From assembly GCA_002431345.1 (NCBI GenBank), contig DJEN01000013.1, positions 13,003-56,923 of the forward strand: DNA of 43,921 bases. Direction: 5' to 3'. A program made the translations under genes and the position numbers. This DNA comes from Megasphaera sp. UBA5897 (GTDB lineage Bacteria > Bacillota > Negativicutes > Veillonellales > Megasphaeraceae). The first letter of the stretch is position 1. Each line of letters begins with the position of its first letter. Shown here in pieces: positions 7,513 to 16,481 of the stretch. The notes under the pieces are model-generated. The model saw only the letters and a program-made list of their open reading frames with translations. It did no database searches and had not been told where the DNA came from.

Positions 7513-8400
7513 ATGGAATTTCGAGTCCTGAAATACTTCTTAGCTGTAGCCCGAACGGAAAATATTTCCCATGCCGCTGAGGAAATGCACGTCTCCCAAC
7601 CGGCACTCTCTCGACAGCTTATGGATCTAGAAAAAGAATTGGGCGTGAAATTACTAGTGCGAAACAATCGGCGTACTACCCTAACAGAAGCGGGTTTTCT
7701 GCTCAAAAAACGTGCTGAAGAAATCGCCCAACTTATGGATAAAACGATAGACGAACTGTCCCATGTACAAAAAGGCGTAAGCGGCAATGTACGCATCGGC
7801 TGCGGCGAAACAGCAGGTATGAGAATCGTAGCTTGTGCTATCCGTGATTTACAAAAAGAATATCCTCATGTCCACTGCAACCTTTACAGTATGGACGGCA
7901 TGGGCGTAAGGGAACACCTGAAAAGGGGCACACTGGATTTTGGCGTACTAATACAGCCAGAAGCACCGCAGGATTATCCTCATATCGAACTTACCTATGC
8001 GGATTGTTGGGGTGTACTGATGCGCAGGGACTCTCCCCTCGCAGCACGGACAGCCATTCGTGCTGCTGACCTTGACGGGCTGCCTCTAATCGTCTCCCAA
8101 CAAGCGCTTGCCGGGAAAGAATTCGGCGTATGGTTTGACAAGGATGAACGTGAACTGAATATCGTCGCTACGTATACATTGATTTACAATGCCTCTCTGC
8201 TGGCCGAAGAAGGCGTTGGTTATGTACTGTGTCTTGACCAGCTCATCAATCTGCGTGAAGACAGCAACCTCGTATTTCGGCCTTTGGAACCACAAAAGCT
8301 CTGCCGTCTTTTCTTTATTTGGAAAAAACATCAAGTGTTTTCAGAAGCTGCCAGATTATTAAAGGAACAAGTAATAAAAATTTCGTCATTAAGAAAATAA
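7513..8400 (+). CDS. LysR-family transcriptional regulator
   Basis: This is a 295-residue LysR regulator. The N-terminal helix-turn-helix (MEFRVLKYFLAVARTENISH, then HVSQPALSRQLMDLEKELG) is followed by an effector domain opening with GNVRIGCGETAG. The start at 7513 follows GAGGTG and fits the family N-terminus, whereas the in-frame ATG at 7465 lies inside the promoter. It is divergent from an MFS efflux gene. This LysR/MFS pairing is common and suggests effector-dependent induction of the transporter. The 3' end converges with secF. Confidence 0.93.
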   Translation: MEFRVLKYFLAVARTENISHAAEEMHVSQPALSRQLMDLEKELGVKLLVRNNRRTTLTEAGFLLKKRAEEIAQLMDKTIDELSHVQKGVSGNVRIGCGETAGMRIVACAIRDLQKEYPHVHCNLYSMDGMGVREHLKRGTLDFGVLIQPEAPQDYPHIELTYADCWGVLMRRDSPLAARTAIRAADLDGLPLIVSQQALAGKEFGVWFDKDERELNIVATYTLIYNASLLAEEGVGYVLCLDQLINLREDSNLVFRPLEPQKLCRLFFIWKKHQVFSEAARLLKEQVIKISSLRK

Positions 8401-8535
8401 TCTGTTATATTAAACGATGTTTTTTAAACGTATCCACTGAGAGCAAGCGTGCAGAATTTTTTGATTTCGCTATTCTTGCTTGCGGATATGGCAATGAATC
8501 CTTTTTTACAATTAAATATTTCTTCGATAAAATAA

Positions 8536-8569
8536 GGGGTCTTGTGAATACGGATGTTCACAAGACCCC
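8536..8569 (-). terminator. Hairpin in the LysR/secF convergent region
   Basis: A perfect 13-bp stem (8536-8548 with 8557-8569) has an 8-base loop. On the minus strand it is followed by TTATTTTAT, so it is probably a second, back-up terminator for secF. The plus strand has no U-tract after it. Confidence 0.6.
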
Positions 8570-8587
8570 AACATGTATTATAGAGTT

Positions 8588-8629
8588 AAAAAACCAGCCT
8601 GCAAACAAGATAGTCTGCAGGCTGGTTTT
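8588..8629 (-). terminator. Terminator of the ruv-sec string after secF
   Basis: A 14-bp perfect stem (8590-8603 with 8616-8629) is followed on the minus strand by an uninterrupted T-run. It begins 13 bases after the secF stop. Confidence 0.9.
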
Positions 8630-8642
8630 ATACAATATGGGA

Positions 8643-9578
8643 TTACGCTTCTTCTGCTTGTTCTTCTGTTTCTTTGTGTTCTACGGCTTTCGGACCGCGG
8701 CGGTGCGTATGGTTTTTCCATACGACCCACAGCGATGTGTCTACGCAGATAGAGGAATAGGCACCGCTGATAAAACCGATGAGCATGACGAGAGAGAAGT
8801 TCTTTGTCGATTCGCCGCCGAAGAAATGGAGGGCGCCGCAGGCAAAGAGTACGGTCGTCAAGGTATAAATGCTGCGGTGAATACTTTGTGAAATACTGTC
8901 ATGCGCCAGTTTTTCATAGGTATCCGTGCGGCGATGGGTCCGTGTGTTTTCACGCACGCGGTCAAAGATGACGACAGCTTCATTCATGGAGTAGCCGACA
9001 ACGGTCAGAATAGCTGCCAAGAACGAGGCATCGATTTCCAAATGGAAGAAGGAGAAAAATCCCAATACCATAATCAAGTCGTGGAAAATAGATACCAGCG
9101 CGGAAATGGCGATTTTGTATTCAAAGCGGAAAGAGATGTAGGCTGCCAAAGCAATAAAGGCAACAGCCAAACTCATGACCGCATTTTTCGTAACTTCTGA
9201 GCCAATGACAGCGCCAACGGATTCGGTACGTTTGATTTCGGCGCCGCCCAGTTTGTCGCTGAGCTGTGTCGCTACGGCTTTGCTTTCATCACTGGTCAAG
9301 TTGCGCATGCGAATCATGACATCCTGAGAAGCGTCCTGATCCGTAACGCCGGACAGCTGGATGACGCTGTTGCCAAGGTCCATTTGGGAGCCGTCGATGA
9401 CTTCGCGAACTTGGGCAACCGTAACGGCGTTTTGGAACTGCATATCCAAAATCGTACCACCTGTATAGTCAATGCCAAAGTTAAAGCCATTGACAAAAAT
9501 AGAAATGACGCTGGCGATGACGAGGACAGACGAAAGAGTAAACCACCATACTCTATGTTTGACAATATCAAAACTCAT
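8643..9578 (-). CDS. secF: Protein translocase subunit SecF
   Basis: SecF is an inner-membrane partner of SecD that pulls preproteins through SecYEG using the proton gradient. This 311-residue protein has the family layout: TM1 (residues 12-30), the conserved FNFGIDYTGGTILDMQF motif, an extracytoplasmic domain, then five TM segments with YSMNEAVVIFDRVREN near the TM4-TM5 region. The C-terminus is a charged tail rich in Glu (about residues 290-311). AAGGGGGGA precedes the ATG. Its start overlaps the secD stop by four bases (ATGA), so translation is coupled. It is the last gene before the terminator. Confidence 0.97.
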   Translation of the reverse strand: MSFDIVKHRVWWFTLSSVLVIASVISIFVNGFNFGIDYTGGTILDMQFQNAVTVAQVREVIDGSQMDLGNSVIQLSGVTDQDASQDVMIRMRNLTSDESKAVATQLSDKLGGAEIKRTESVGAVIGSEVTKNAVMSLAVAFIALAAYISFRFEYKIAISALVSIFHDLIMVLGFFSFFHLEIDASFLAAILTVVGYSMNEAVVIFDRVRENTRTHRRTDTYEKLAHDSISQSIHRSIYTLTTVLFACGALHFFGGESTKNFSLVMLIGFISGAYSSICVDTSLWVVWKNHTHRRGPKAVEHKETEEQAEEA

Positions 9579-10831
9579 TTCTGTCCCCCCTTTTTCAGCA
9601 TGTGTTCCGGTGCTTTGCGATTCAGGCCATAGAACCAGGGGTTCGTAATCAGACCGGTATTAATGAACCATGTCAACAGGGAGCGGCTGACGAGAATAGC
9701 CGTAAACATGCTGACAATCAGGCCTAAGGCCAAGTTGACAGCAAACCCTTTGACCGTCCCGGTCCCCATGACAATCAAAACAATCGCCGCAATCATAACG
9801 GATACGTTGGCATCCAAAATCGTGTTGAATGCCCGTTTAAAGCCGGCATCCATCGACGTTCGCAGGCTCTTTCCTATGAGGACTTCTTCCTTAAACCGTT
9901 CAAAAATAAGGATGTTGGCATCAACGGCAAAGCCCATGGACAAGATAATCCCAGCAATGCCCGGCAGTGTCAGTGTCGCATCGAGGTATTTCAAAATAGC
10001 CAGCAAAATCAAGACATAGACCAATAAGGCCACGTTGGCGACAATGCCGGACATACGGTAAATGACGACGAGGAAAATCATAATCAGCACAATGCCGATA
10101 GCAAACGCTTTTTCACTCTTGATTTTGGAATCCTGCCCCAGGCTCGGGCCGATGGTCCGTACTTCCATGACTTTCAGTTTGACAGGAAGTGCGCCGGAAC
10201 GAAGCAGGATAGCCAAGCTTTTGGCTTCTTCCAACGATTTGCTGCCGGTGATAACAGCCTTGCCGCCTGTAATCGGTTCATTGACAACCGGAGCCGTCAA
10301 GACTTCACCGTCCAGCAGGATAGCAATTTTGTGACCTACGTTGGAAGCCGTCAAATCTGCAAATTTCTTGGCCCCTTCGTCTGTAAATTCAATAGCAACG
10401 ACGTTTTTATTGCCGTTTTCAATTTGTTCTTTGGCGGTTTTTAAATCTTTGCCGCCCATACGCGTCGTACCGCTTTCATCTTTAAATTCCATGACAGCAG
10501 TTTTACCGATGGTTTCAATCGCTTTTTCCGGATTCTTTTCGCCCGGAAGTTCAACGATAATCCGGTGCGCTCCTTCTTTTTGTACGATTGGTTCCGTCAA
10601 GCCCATTTCATTGATACGGCGTTCTACGATGGAAACAGCCCGGCTCAACGAGTCTTCTGTAACCGGCGCATCCGGCGTATCTTCCGCTTCCAGCACGATA
10701 TGCGTGCCGCCCTGGAGGTCCAGGCCTTGTTTTATGGAATTGGCAAGCGGATAAATAAAGGTAAGGAATACGGCTAAGATAATGATAACCGCACCAAAAA
10801 ATTTTACCATGTTACGAGTCCGCAACAGCAT
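9575..10831 (-). CDS. secD: Protein translocase subunit SecD
   Basis: SecD works with SecF and YajC in the Sec export machine. The protein has 418 residues, the short form usual in clostridial-type bacteria (E. coli SecD has about 615). It shows TM1, the D1 motif LDLQGGTHIVLEAE, the P1 domain (VERRINEMGLTEPIVQ), then TM2-6 with FAVDANILIFERFKEE. The ATG at 10831 sits close to AGGAGG, and a TTG two codons later has better spacing, so the exact start is slightly uncertain. It lies 18 bases after the folate enzyme and overlaps secF. Confidence 0.97.
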   Translation of the reverse strand: MLLRTRNMVKFFGAVIIILAVFLTFIYPLANSIKQGLDLQGGTHIVLEAEDTPDAPVTEDSLSRAVSIVERRINEMGLTEPIVQKEGAHRIIVELPGEKNPEKAIETIGKTAVMEFKDESGTTRMGGKDLKTAKEQIENGNKNVVAIEFTDEGAKKFADLTASNVGHKIAILLDGEVLTAPVVNEPITGGKAVITGSKSLEEAKSLAILLRSGALPVKLKVMEVRTIGPSLGQDSKIKSEKAFAIGIVLIMIFLVVIYRMSGIVANVALLVYVLILLAILKYLDATLTLPGIAGIILSMGFAVDANILIFERFKEEVLIGKSLRTSMDAGFKRAFNTILDANVSVMIAAIVLIVMGTGTVKGFAVNLALGLIVSMFTAILVSRSLLTWFINTGLITNPWFYGLNRKAPEHMLKKGGQK

Positions 10832-10849
10832 TCCCTCCTCTTATTGAGT

Positions 10850-11422
10850 TTACATATGCAACTGTACGATATACCGATCCGGTGTCAACACGGCCGGTAT
10901 ACAATAATCATGTGCCTCTGCCGGCACATGCGGTACTATCTGAATGTCCCAAGCCACGGCTGTGACGGCTGCCTGCCGCGCCCGCTGCAAATAGCGGTCG
11001 TAAAAGCCGGCTCCCCGTCCCAAGCGATGTCCCTCTGCATCAAAAGCCAGACCCGGCACAAGAATCCACTCTAATTGTTCCGGCGCAATACAGGGGCTTC
11101 CTGCTTTGGGCACGCGGATACCATACACTCCCTGTTCCACGTCCTGCAGCGAAGCCAGCTGCATGGCCTCCATCTGCCCATTGCTCACGCAATGAGGCAC
11201 ATATACTTCTTTTCCTTCCCGTAACGCCCGTATAAGGAATGCATCCAGCGATACTTCGCCTTTCATATTTAAGAAAGCCATGAACCGGCTGGCCCGCTGA
11301 TACTGCGGCAGTACGGCAAGCCGTGCGCAGACAGCGTCGCTCCATGCGGCAGCTTGTGCCGCTGAAACAGCCGAAAGCCGGTTTTTCATGATCTTTCTTA
11401 GGTCTTCCTTATTTTGTTTCAT
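10850..11422 (-). CDS. 5-formyltetrahydrofolate cyclo-ligase
   Basis: This enzyme converts 5-formyl-THF to 5,10-methenyl-THF with ATP, in the cytoplasmic one-carbon pathway. The protein has 190 residues, normal for the family. The N-terminus KEDLRKIMKNRLSAV matches the LRxxxxxRR type. The C-terminal signature LGRGAGFYDRYL (GxGxGxYDR) binds substrate and Mg-ATP. The start at 11422 is preferred over an upstream ATG in the frame because the longer version only adds yajC-coding DNA. It overlaps the end of yajC by 14 bases, so the two are probably coupled. The annotated names in other genomes are ygfA, yqgN or fau. Confidence 0.9.
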   Translation of the reverse strand: MKQNKEDLRKIMKNRLSAVSAAQAAAWSDAVCARLAVLPQYQRASRFMAFLNMKGEVSLDAFLIRALREGKEVYVPHCVSNGQMEAMQLASLQDVEQGVYGIRVPKAGSPCIAPEQLEWILVPGLAFDAEGHRLGRGAGFYDRYLQRARQAAVTAVAWDIQIVPHVPAEAHDYCIPAVLTPDRYIVQLHM

Positions 11423-11780
11423 GGGTGTCTTCTGCCTTGGCATTGTCAGCAGATGCAGTATCAGCAGCTTTGGCTTCTGCTTTTTTAGCAGCCTTTTTGC
11501 TGTCAGACTGTGTCTGTTTGCTGAGCACCTGAGTAATGGCATTGCGCGTCATTTTGACTTCGACTTTGTCAGCCAGACGAACGATGACATAGTCATCATG
11601 CATAGAAACAATCGTGCCGTAAAAACCGCCGGCTGTGATAATCTTAGCGCCGTTTTTCAAATTGTCGAGCATTTCCTGCCGTTTTTTCTGCTGTTTTTTC
11701 TGCGGACGCCATAACAAGAAATAGAAAATGACGACCATGACGATAATCGGCCAAAAATTATTCAAATCCATCAAATCCAA
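11409..11780 (-). CDS. yajC: Preprotein translocase subunit YajC
   Basis: YajC is a small single-span membrane protein associated with SecDF. The hydrophobic helix (FWPIIVMVVIFYFLLWRP) is followed by a basic patch QKKQQKKRQEML and a KNGAKIITAGGFYGTIVSM domain, as in the family. The C-terminal part is Ala/Lys-rich. A TTG start at 11780 is chosen because AGGAGG (11794-11789 on the minus strand) is 8 bases away. The alternative GTG at 11789 overlaps that site and the ATG at 11771 lies too far from it. It sits between tgt and the folate enzyme in the usual tgt-yajC-secDF order. Confidence 0.92.
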   Translation of the reverse strand: MDLMDLNNFWPIIVMVVIFYFLLWRPQKKQQKKRQEMLDNLKNGAKIITAGGFYGTIVSMHDDYVIVRLADKVEVKMTRNAITQVLSKQTQSDSKKAAKKAEAKAADTASADNAKAEDTHETK

Positions 11781-11830
11781 TCTTTTCACCTCCTACATGT
11801 ATCGTATCTATATACAAGACACACTTGCGA

Positions 11831-12937
11831 TTACGCATCTTGATACCGTTTCCAAAACTCTTTGCGGAACTCTCTAAACGTGCCGTCAAAGATAGACTGC
11901 CGCATGTCACGCATAAACTGCAGCAGGAAATACAAGTTGTGAATGCTGACTAAGCGATACGCCAGCAGTTCTTCTGCCTTAAACAAATGGCGGATATAAG
12001 CCCGTGTATAGTTGCGGCACGTATAACAGCCGCATCCTTCTTCAATAGGATGGAAATCGTGGGCATATTTGGCGTTGCGCACGGTCACGCGGCCTGTATG
12101 CGTCATGGCCATGCCATTGCGGGCAACGCGCGTCGGAAATACGCAGTCAAACATATCTACACCGCGGGCTACGCCTTCCAGCAGGCAGTCCGGCGTGCCG
12201 ACGCCCATCAAATAGCGAGCTTTTTGTTTTGGCAGATACGGTGTCGTATGTTCCAGTATATCATACATGATATCTTTGGATTCGCCAACACTCAAGCCGC
12301 CAATGCCGTAGCCGTCAAAATCCATGTCCACCAAATCTTCACAGCTCTTGCGGCGCAGGTCTTTGTACATGCCGCCCTGGACAATGCCAAACACGCCCTG
12401 GGTATCACTGTGATGATGATCCAGGCACCGTTTGGCCCAGCGGCTGGTGCGTTCAGTCGAATGCAGCGTGTATTCATAATCCGACGGATAGGGAATACAT
12501 TCATCAAAAGCCATGGCAATATCGGAATCCAATGCCATCTGCACATCCATGGATACTTCCGGCGACAAAAATTTTTTGGACCCGTCCAAATGGGAGCGGA
12601 AGGTAACGCCTTCTTCCGTAATTTTCCGCATCTGTCCCAGGCTGAATACTTGGAAACCGCCGCTGTCCGTCAAAATAGCCTGTTTCCAGTTCATAAACTT
12701 ATGCAGGCCGCCGGCTTCTTTGACCAGCTCTTCGCCGGGGCGCAAAAAAAGATGATATGTATTGCTCAAAATGACCTGCGCGCCCATATCGTATAATTCT
12801 TCCGGCGACAACGTCTTGACCGTAGCCTGCGTGCCTACGGGCATAAACATCGGCGTTTTAAACGTCCCGTGCGGCGTGCGCAGAATACCGGCTCTGGCGC
12901 CGTCGCACTCGGCTTGCTGTTCGTACGTAATAACCAA
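11831..12937 (-). CDS. tgt: tRNA-guanine transglycosylase
   Basis: Tgt exchanges guanine at position 34 of tRNAs with GUN anticodons for preQ1 in queuosine synthesis. The protein has 368 residues. Asp91 in TDSGGFQVFSLG is the general-acid residue of the family. GGLSVGESKDIMYDIL and DCVFPTRVARNG (with the nucleophilic Asp) are present, and the zinc site is Cys302, Cys304, Cys307 and His333. The start is a TTG at 12937 with AGGAGG 7 bases before it. QueA, which acts on the product, is immediately upstream with an 11-base gap, so the pair forms a pathway unit. PreQ1 synthesis genes are not in this window. Confidence 0.97.
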   Translation of the reverse strand: MVITYEQQAECDGARAGILRTPHGTFKTPMFMPVGTQATVKTLSPEELYDMGAQVILSNTYHLFLRPGEELVKEAGGLHKFMNWKQAILTDSGGFQVFSLGQMRKITEEGVTFRSHLDGSKKFLSPEVSMDVQMALDSDIAMAFDECIPYPSDYEYTLHSTERTSRWAKRCLDHHHSDTQGVFGIVQGGMYKDLRRKSCEDLVDMDFDGYGIGGLSVGESKDIMYDILEHTTPYLPKQKARYLMGVGTPDCLLEGVARGVDMFDCVFPTRVARNGMAMTHTGRVTVRNAKYAHDFHPIEEGCGCYTCRNYTRAYIRHLFKAEELLAYRLVSIHNLYFLLQFMRDMRQSIFDGTFREFRKEFWKRYQDA

Positions 12938-12948
12938 GTCATGTCCTC

Positions 12949-13968
12949 CTATCGTATAAACATGGCATCGCCAAAACTAAAGAAACGGTACTTTTCTTTG
13001 ACAGCCGTTTCATATGCCTTTAAAATCTTTTCCCGCGTAGACATAGCGCTGATAAGCATCAACAGCGTCGATTCGGGCAAATGGAAATTAGTTACTAAGG
13101 CATCGACGATGTGAAACGTAAATCCCGGATAAATGAAAATATTGGTCCAGCCGGAGCCAGCCTGCAGCGTTCCTGTTGTCCCGGCACTTTCCAACGTGCG
13201 GATCGAAGTCGTGCCGACGGCAATGATGCGCCGTCCTTCAGCTTTCGCCTGATTAATCGTGGCAGCTGCTTCCGGTGTAATGCTGTAAAATTCACTGTGC
13301 ATTTCATGATCTTCAATATTTTCTTCTTCTACCGGGCGGAATGTCCCCAGTCCTACGTGCAGGGTTACAAAGACTTCCTGTACGCCTTTATCCCGAATCT
13401 TTTGCAGCAGTTCTTCCGTAAAATGAAGACCTGCTGTAGGAGCTGCCGCCGAGCCTCGTTCCCGCGCGTATACGGTCTGGTATTCGTTGGGATCTGTCAT
13501 TTTTTCATGGATATACGGCGGCAGCGGCATTTCACCGATTTTATCGATAATATCATCAAACACGCCGTTATAATGGAATTTGACAATACGGCCGCCAAAA
13601 TCGGTACGGTCCTGTACGTCTGCCGTAAGCCCTTCCGGAAATTCTATTGTCGTCCCCGGCAGTGCTTTTTTGCCCGGCTTGACCAGTACTTCCCACGTAT
13701 CTTCGCCTACCGGCGTGAGCAGCAGAACTTCTACCTTACCGCCTGTGGGAACCCGTTTGCCGTACAGGCGGGCCGGGATGACGCGGGAATCGTTAAAAAC
13801 GAGTACATCGCCTTCGTGCAGTTCGTCTGCCAAATCATAAAAATATTTGTGCTGCACTTCGCCGCTTTGGCGGTCATAGAGCATGAGCCGCGCGTGGTCG
13901 CGGGGTTCTGCCGGATGCTGTGCTATGAGTTCTTTAGGTAAATCATAATAAAAATCGCTGAGTTTCAA
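12949..13968 (-). CDS. queA: S-adenosylmethionine:tRNA ribosyltransferase-isomerase
   Basis: QueA transfers the ribosyl part of SAM to preQ1 in tRNA to make epoxyqueuosine. The protein has 339 residues. Conserved segments include FYYDLPKELIAQHPAEPRDH, VLVFNDSRVIPARLYG, YARERGSAAAPTAGLHFT and LVTNFHLPESTLLMLISA. A TTG start at 13968 gives the family N-terminus MKLSDF and lies 10 bases after AAGGAG. The next in-frame TTG upstream (13977) is too close to the ribosome site. It is followed by tgt after 11 bases. Confidence 0.97.
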   Translation of the reverse strand: MKLSDFYYDLPKELIAQHPAEPRDHARLMLYDRQSGEVQHKYFYDLADELHEGDVLVFNDSRVIPARLYGKRVPTGGKVEVLLLTPVGEDTWEVLVKPGKKALPGTTIEFPEGLTADVQDRTDFGGRIVKFHYNGVFDDIIDKIGEMPLPPYIHEKMTDPNEYQTVYARERGSAAAPTAGLHFTEELLQKIRDKGVQEVFVTLHVGLGTFRPVEEENIEDHEMHSEFYSITPEAAATINQAKAEGRRIIAVGTTSIRTLESAGTTGTLQAGSGWTNIFIYPGFTFHIVDALVTNFHLPESTLLMLISAMSTREKILKAYETAVKEKYRFFSFGDAMFIR

Positions 13969-13982
13969 AATAAACAATCTCC

Positions 13983-15221
13983 TTAATACAATCGTTCTAA
14001 CGTCGTTCCTGTATAGTAATGGGATAATATCTGGCGATAATATTCCTTGACGCCGGGATTTTCTTTGGCCATTTGGTACGCGCCGTACTGGCTCATGCCC
14101 AAGCCGTGTCCCCAGCCAAATCCATAAATAGTCAGCGGCTGTCCCGCTTTGATAGGCAGTGTCAGGCCGCGGCCGCCTTTGCCCATATCCGGATTGGGCG
14201 GTGTTCCCGTCCCCTGATAAAAGTCAAAAAGCGTACTTTTGAGGCCAAATAAGGACTGGAAGGCATTGCCTGTAATCATAGCCTGTCCTTTCGTTCCCCG
14301 TACAATCAGCGTGCGCACCCGGCCGGATACGCCGCGGTCAGGAACATGCATAGGCCGTTTGGCCAGCGGTGACAGCGTAATCGACTGAACCGTGCCTACG
14401 CCTTTACCGGCAGCAGTAAGATTGGCTGCCAAGCGTTCCGGTGTCGTCGTGACAGACCAGCTGTACGACGGCATATGAAAACTCCGGTCGGCTACGCCGC
14501 GCAAATACGTGACATGGCTTCCCCAAACATTTTCACTATGTTCCGTCCAGCCGCCGGCACTGGCACAAAAAAAAGCCTCTATCGGCTTTCCCTGATACGT
14601 CAGGATTTCGCCGCTTGTCCCGTCGACAGCTTGTTTGATAGATGCCGCTTCTGCATTGACGCCGCCGTATACTTGGCTGCGCGTATCATCTGCCATGTCA
14701 TAGCCGCGGCTTTTAAAATAATTTTTATGAAAAACCGCATAGGTCCGCGCCGCGACGGCCTGGGCCTTCAAGGCTTCCAAGCTCCAGGACGGGGACATTT
14801 CTTTGCCGACGACACCGTATAAATAGTATTCCATCGGCACGACATTGACTACCGTCAAGCCTGCCGAAACCGGGCTTTTCATAAATTCCAAATAGCCGCG
14901 GTACGTATAGCCGTCCGTAATCTTGACCAAACCGTCTTTGGCAAGAGGCCGCACGGATACGGGACTCGTACTTTTGATGCCGCCTGCTGTCAGTTCGCTG
15001 CCGCGAATCGTAATCTGGATAGGCGTATTGGCCTTTATCCTTTTCTGCAGCGTATTGTTCTGATAAATGCCGACATCCTGCGTACCTATGACAGCGACGG
15101 ACGCCCGCCCTTCCCGGATGCCAATGCGAAGCGGCTGGCCCGTACTGGACGCAAATACAGATACTGTCATACTAATCCACAGTAAAAACACCATGACGTA
15201 TATATATCGTCTTTTTCCCAT
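13983..15221 (-). CDS. SpoIID/LytB-domain protein
   Basis: This is an exported protein of 412 residues with an N-terminal signal peptide or anchor (residues 1-24). The SpoIID core is clear: VVPMEYYLYGVVGKEMSPSW contains the conserved Glu141. It is followed by LKAQAVAARTYAV, DDTRSQVYGG and a C-terminal GFGWGHGLGMSQYGAY. SpoIID proteins are lytic transglycosylases that cut peptidoglycan lacking peptide stems. In sporulators they help engulfment, but homologues persist in non-sporulating Negativicutes, where they probably act on the cell wall. AGGAGGAG precedes the ATG. It lies between DUF2905 and queA, a position conserved with the ruv genes in related bacteria. Confidence 0.9.
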   Translation of the reverse strand: MGKRRYIYVMVFLLWISMTVSVFASSTGQPLRIGIREGRASVAVIGTQDVGIYQNNTLQKRIKANTPIQITIRGSELTAGGIKSTSPVSVRPLAKDGLVKITDGYTYRGYLEFMKSPVSAGLTVVNVVPMEYYLYGVVGKEMSPSWSLEALKAQAVAARTYAVFHKNYFKSRGYDMADDTRSQVYGGVNAEAASIKQAVDGTSGEILTYQGKPIEAFFCASAGGWTEHSENVWGSHVTYLRGVADRSFHMPSYSWSVTTTPERLAANLTAAGKGVGTVQSITLSPLAKRPMHVPDRGVSGRVRTLIVRGTKGQAMITGNAFQSLFGLKSTLFDFYQGTGTPPNPDMGKGGRGLTLPIKAGQPLTIYGFGWGHGLGMSQYGAYQMAKENPGVKEYYRQILSHYYTGTTLERLY

Positions 15222-15237
15222 GTAGGCTCCTCCTGTC

Positions 15238-15450
15238 TTAACGGAAAAACAGATTCAGTATAATAGTCAACACGATGCTGATAAGCAGACAGGTCACGAT
15301 AGGAAAATGAAAGGATACATTATCTTTGGTCCAGTTGATGTCTCCCGGCAGATTGCCCATAAACCGGCTCAAGCCGATATGGTCAAGTGCCAGCCAGACA
15401 CAGCCGACGGTAATGCACAGCACGCCAATGATAATCAGTAGTTTTCCCAT
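15238..15450 (-). CDS. DUF2905-family small membrane protein
   Basis: This 70-residue protein has two hydrophobic segments (residues 3-25 and 50-69) around the family hallmark RFMGNLPGDINWTKDNVSFH. Its function is unknown. The family regularly occurs next to ruvB, as here (8-base gap). AGGAGGG precedes the ATG. Both termini look complete. Confidence 0.92.
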   Translation of the reverse strand: MGKLLIIIGVLCITVGCVWLALDHIGLSRFMGNLPGDINWTKDNVSFHFPIVTCLLISIVLTIILNLFFR

Positions 15451-15458
15451 GTGCCCTC

Positions 15459-16478
15459 CTAAAACAACGCCGTACTCTTGGCGTCCTGCGGCGGCAGTCC
15501 CAAATGGCTGTACGCTGCCGGCGTCACGACACGTCCCCGCGGCGTGCGGTTTAAAAATCCCTGCTGCATCAAGAACGGTTCATATACATCTTCAACTGCA
15601 TCGACGGATTCGCTGATCGCCGCGGCAATCGTATCCAAGCCGACCGGGCCGCCGCCAAACTTTTCAATAATGACCTGCAGTACCCGCCGGTCAGTGCGAT
15701 CCAAGCCGCAGGCATCGACTTCCAGCCGATCCAGTGCCCTTCCTGCCAGTGCTGCCGTAATCACGTCAGCCTGGTCTACCTGCGCAAAATCACGCACGCG
15801 CTTTAGGAGCCGGTTGGCAATACGCGGCGTGCCGCGGGAACGGCGGGCGATTTCCAAAGCGCCCTGGTCGTCAATATCAATATTCAAAATTTCAGCTGTC
15901 CGCTTGATAATCAAAACCAAATCTTCCGGCTTGTAAAATTCAAGACGGCAGATAACGCCAAACCGATCTCGCAGCGGCGGTGCCAAGCGGCCTACTTGTG
16001 TCGTCGCGCCTACCAGCGTAAACGGCGGCAGGTCAATCCGCACAGAGCGGGCGCTCGGTCCCTTGCCGATGACGATGTCCAGCGCATAGTCTTCCATGGC
16101 CGCATAGAGTACTTCTTCGACGCTGTGGGAGAGCCGGTGTATTTCATCAATAAACAACACGTCCCGTTCCTGCAGATTCGTCAGCAGCGCCGCCAAATCA
16201 CCGGGCCGTTCAATGGCAGGCCCGGATGTAATACGCAGGCTGACGCCCAGTTCGTTGGCAATAATGCCGGCCATAGTCGTTTTGCCCAGTCCCGGCGGTC
16301 CGTATAAGAGGACATGGTCCAAGGCTTCCTGCCGCAGTTTGGCGGCCTGGATAAACACTTCCAGGTTTTGTTTGGCTTTATGCTGGCCAATATATTCTTT
16401 TAAATAATGCGGACGCAGGCTGTACTGCCAAGAATCTCCCGGCACCGGCCCCGTTTCCACAATACGATTTTCTTCCAT
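15459..16478 (-). CDS. ruvB: Holliday junction branch migration ATPase RuvB
   Basis: RuvB is the hexameric AAA+ motor that drives branch migration with RuvA. The protein has 339 residues. Walker A is GPPGLGKT (residues 60-67), Walker B LFIDEIHRL, sensor LVGATT, and an arginine-finger region GTPRIANRLLKRVRDFA. The C-terminal winged helix ends with LMQQGFLNRTPRGR. GGGAGGT precedes the ATG. It is the third gene of the ruvC-ruvA-ruvB group with a 3-base gap after ruvA. Confidence 0.98.
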   Translation of the reverse strand: MEENRIVETGPVPGDSWQYSLRPHYLKEYIGQHKAKQNLEVFIQAAKLRQEALDHVLLYGPPGLGKTTMAGIIANELGVSLRITSGPAIERPGDLAALLTNLQERDVLFIDEIHRLSHSVEEVLYAAMEDYALDIVIGKGPSARSVRIDLPPFTLVGATTQVGRLAPPLRDRFGVICRLEFYKPEDLVLIIKRTAEILNIDIDDQGALEIARRSRGTPRIANRLLKRVRDFAQVDQADVITAALAGRALDRLEVDACGLDRTDRRVLQVIIEKFGGGPVGLDTIAAAISESVDAVEDVYEPFLMQQGFLNRTPRGRVVTPAAYSHLGLPPQDAKSTALF

Positions 16479-16481
16479 GAA

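Noticed and set aside
8401..8535. A possible small gene after the LysR gene
   Set aside because: No open frame with a ribosome site was found; only terminator-like hairpins and AT-rich sequence are present.
11987..13941. Two plus-strand open frames of about 270 residues antisense to tgt and queA
   Set aside because: They are shadows of well-identified genes, without family resemblance or ribosome sites.
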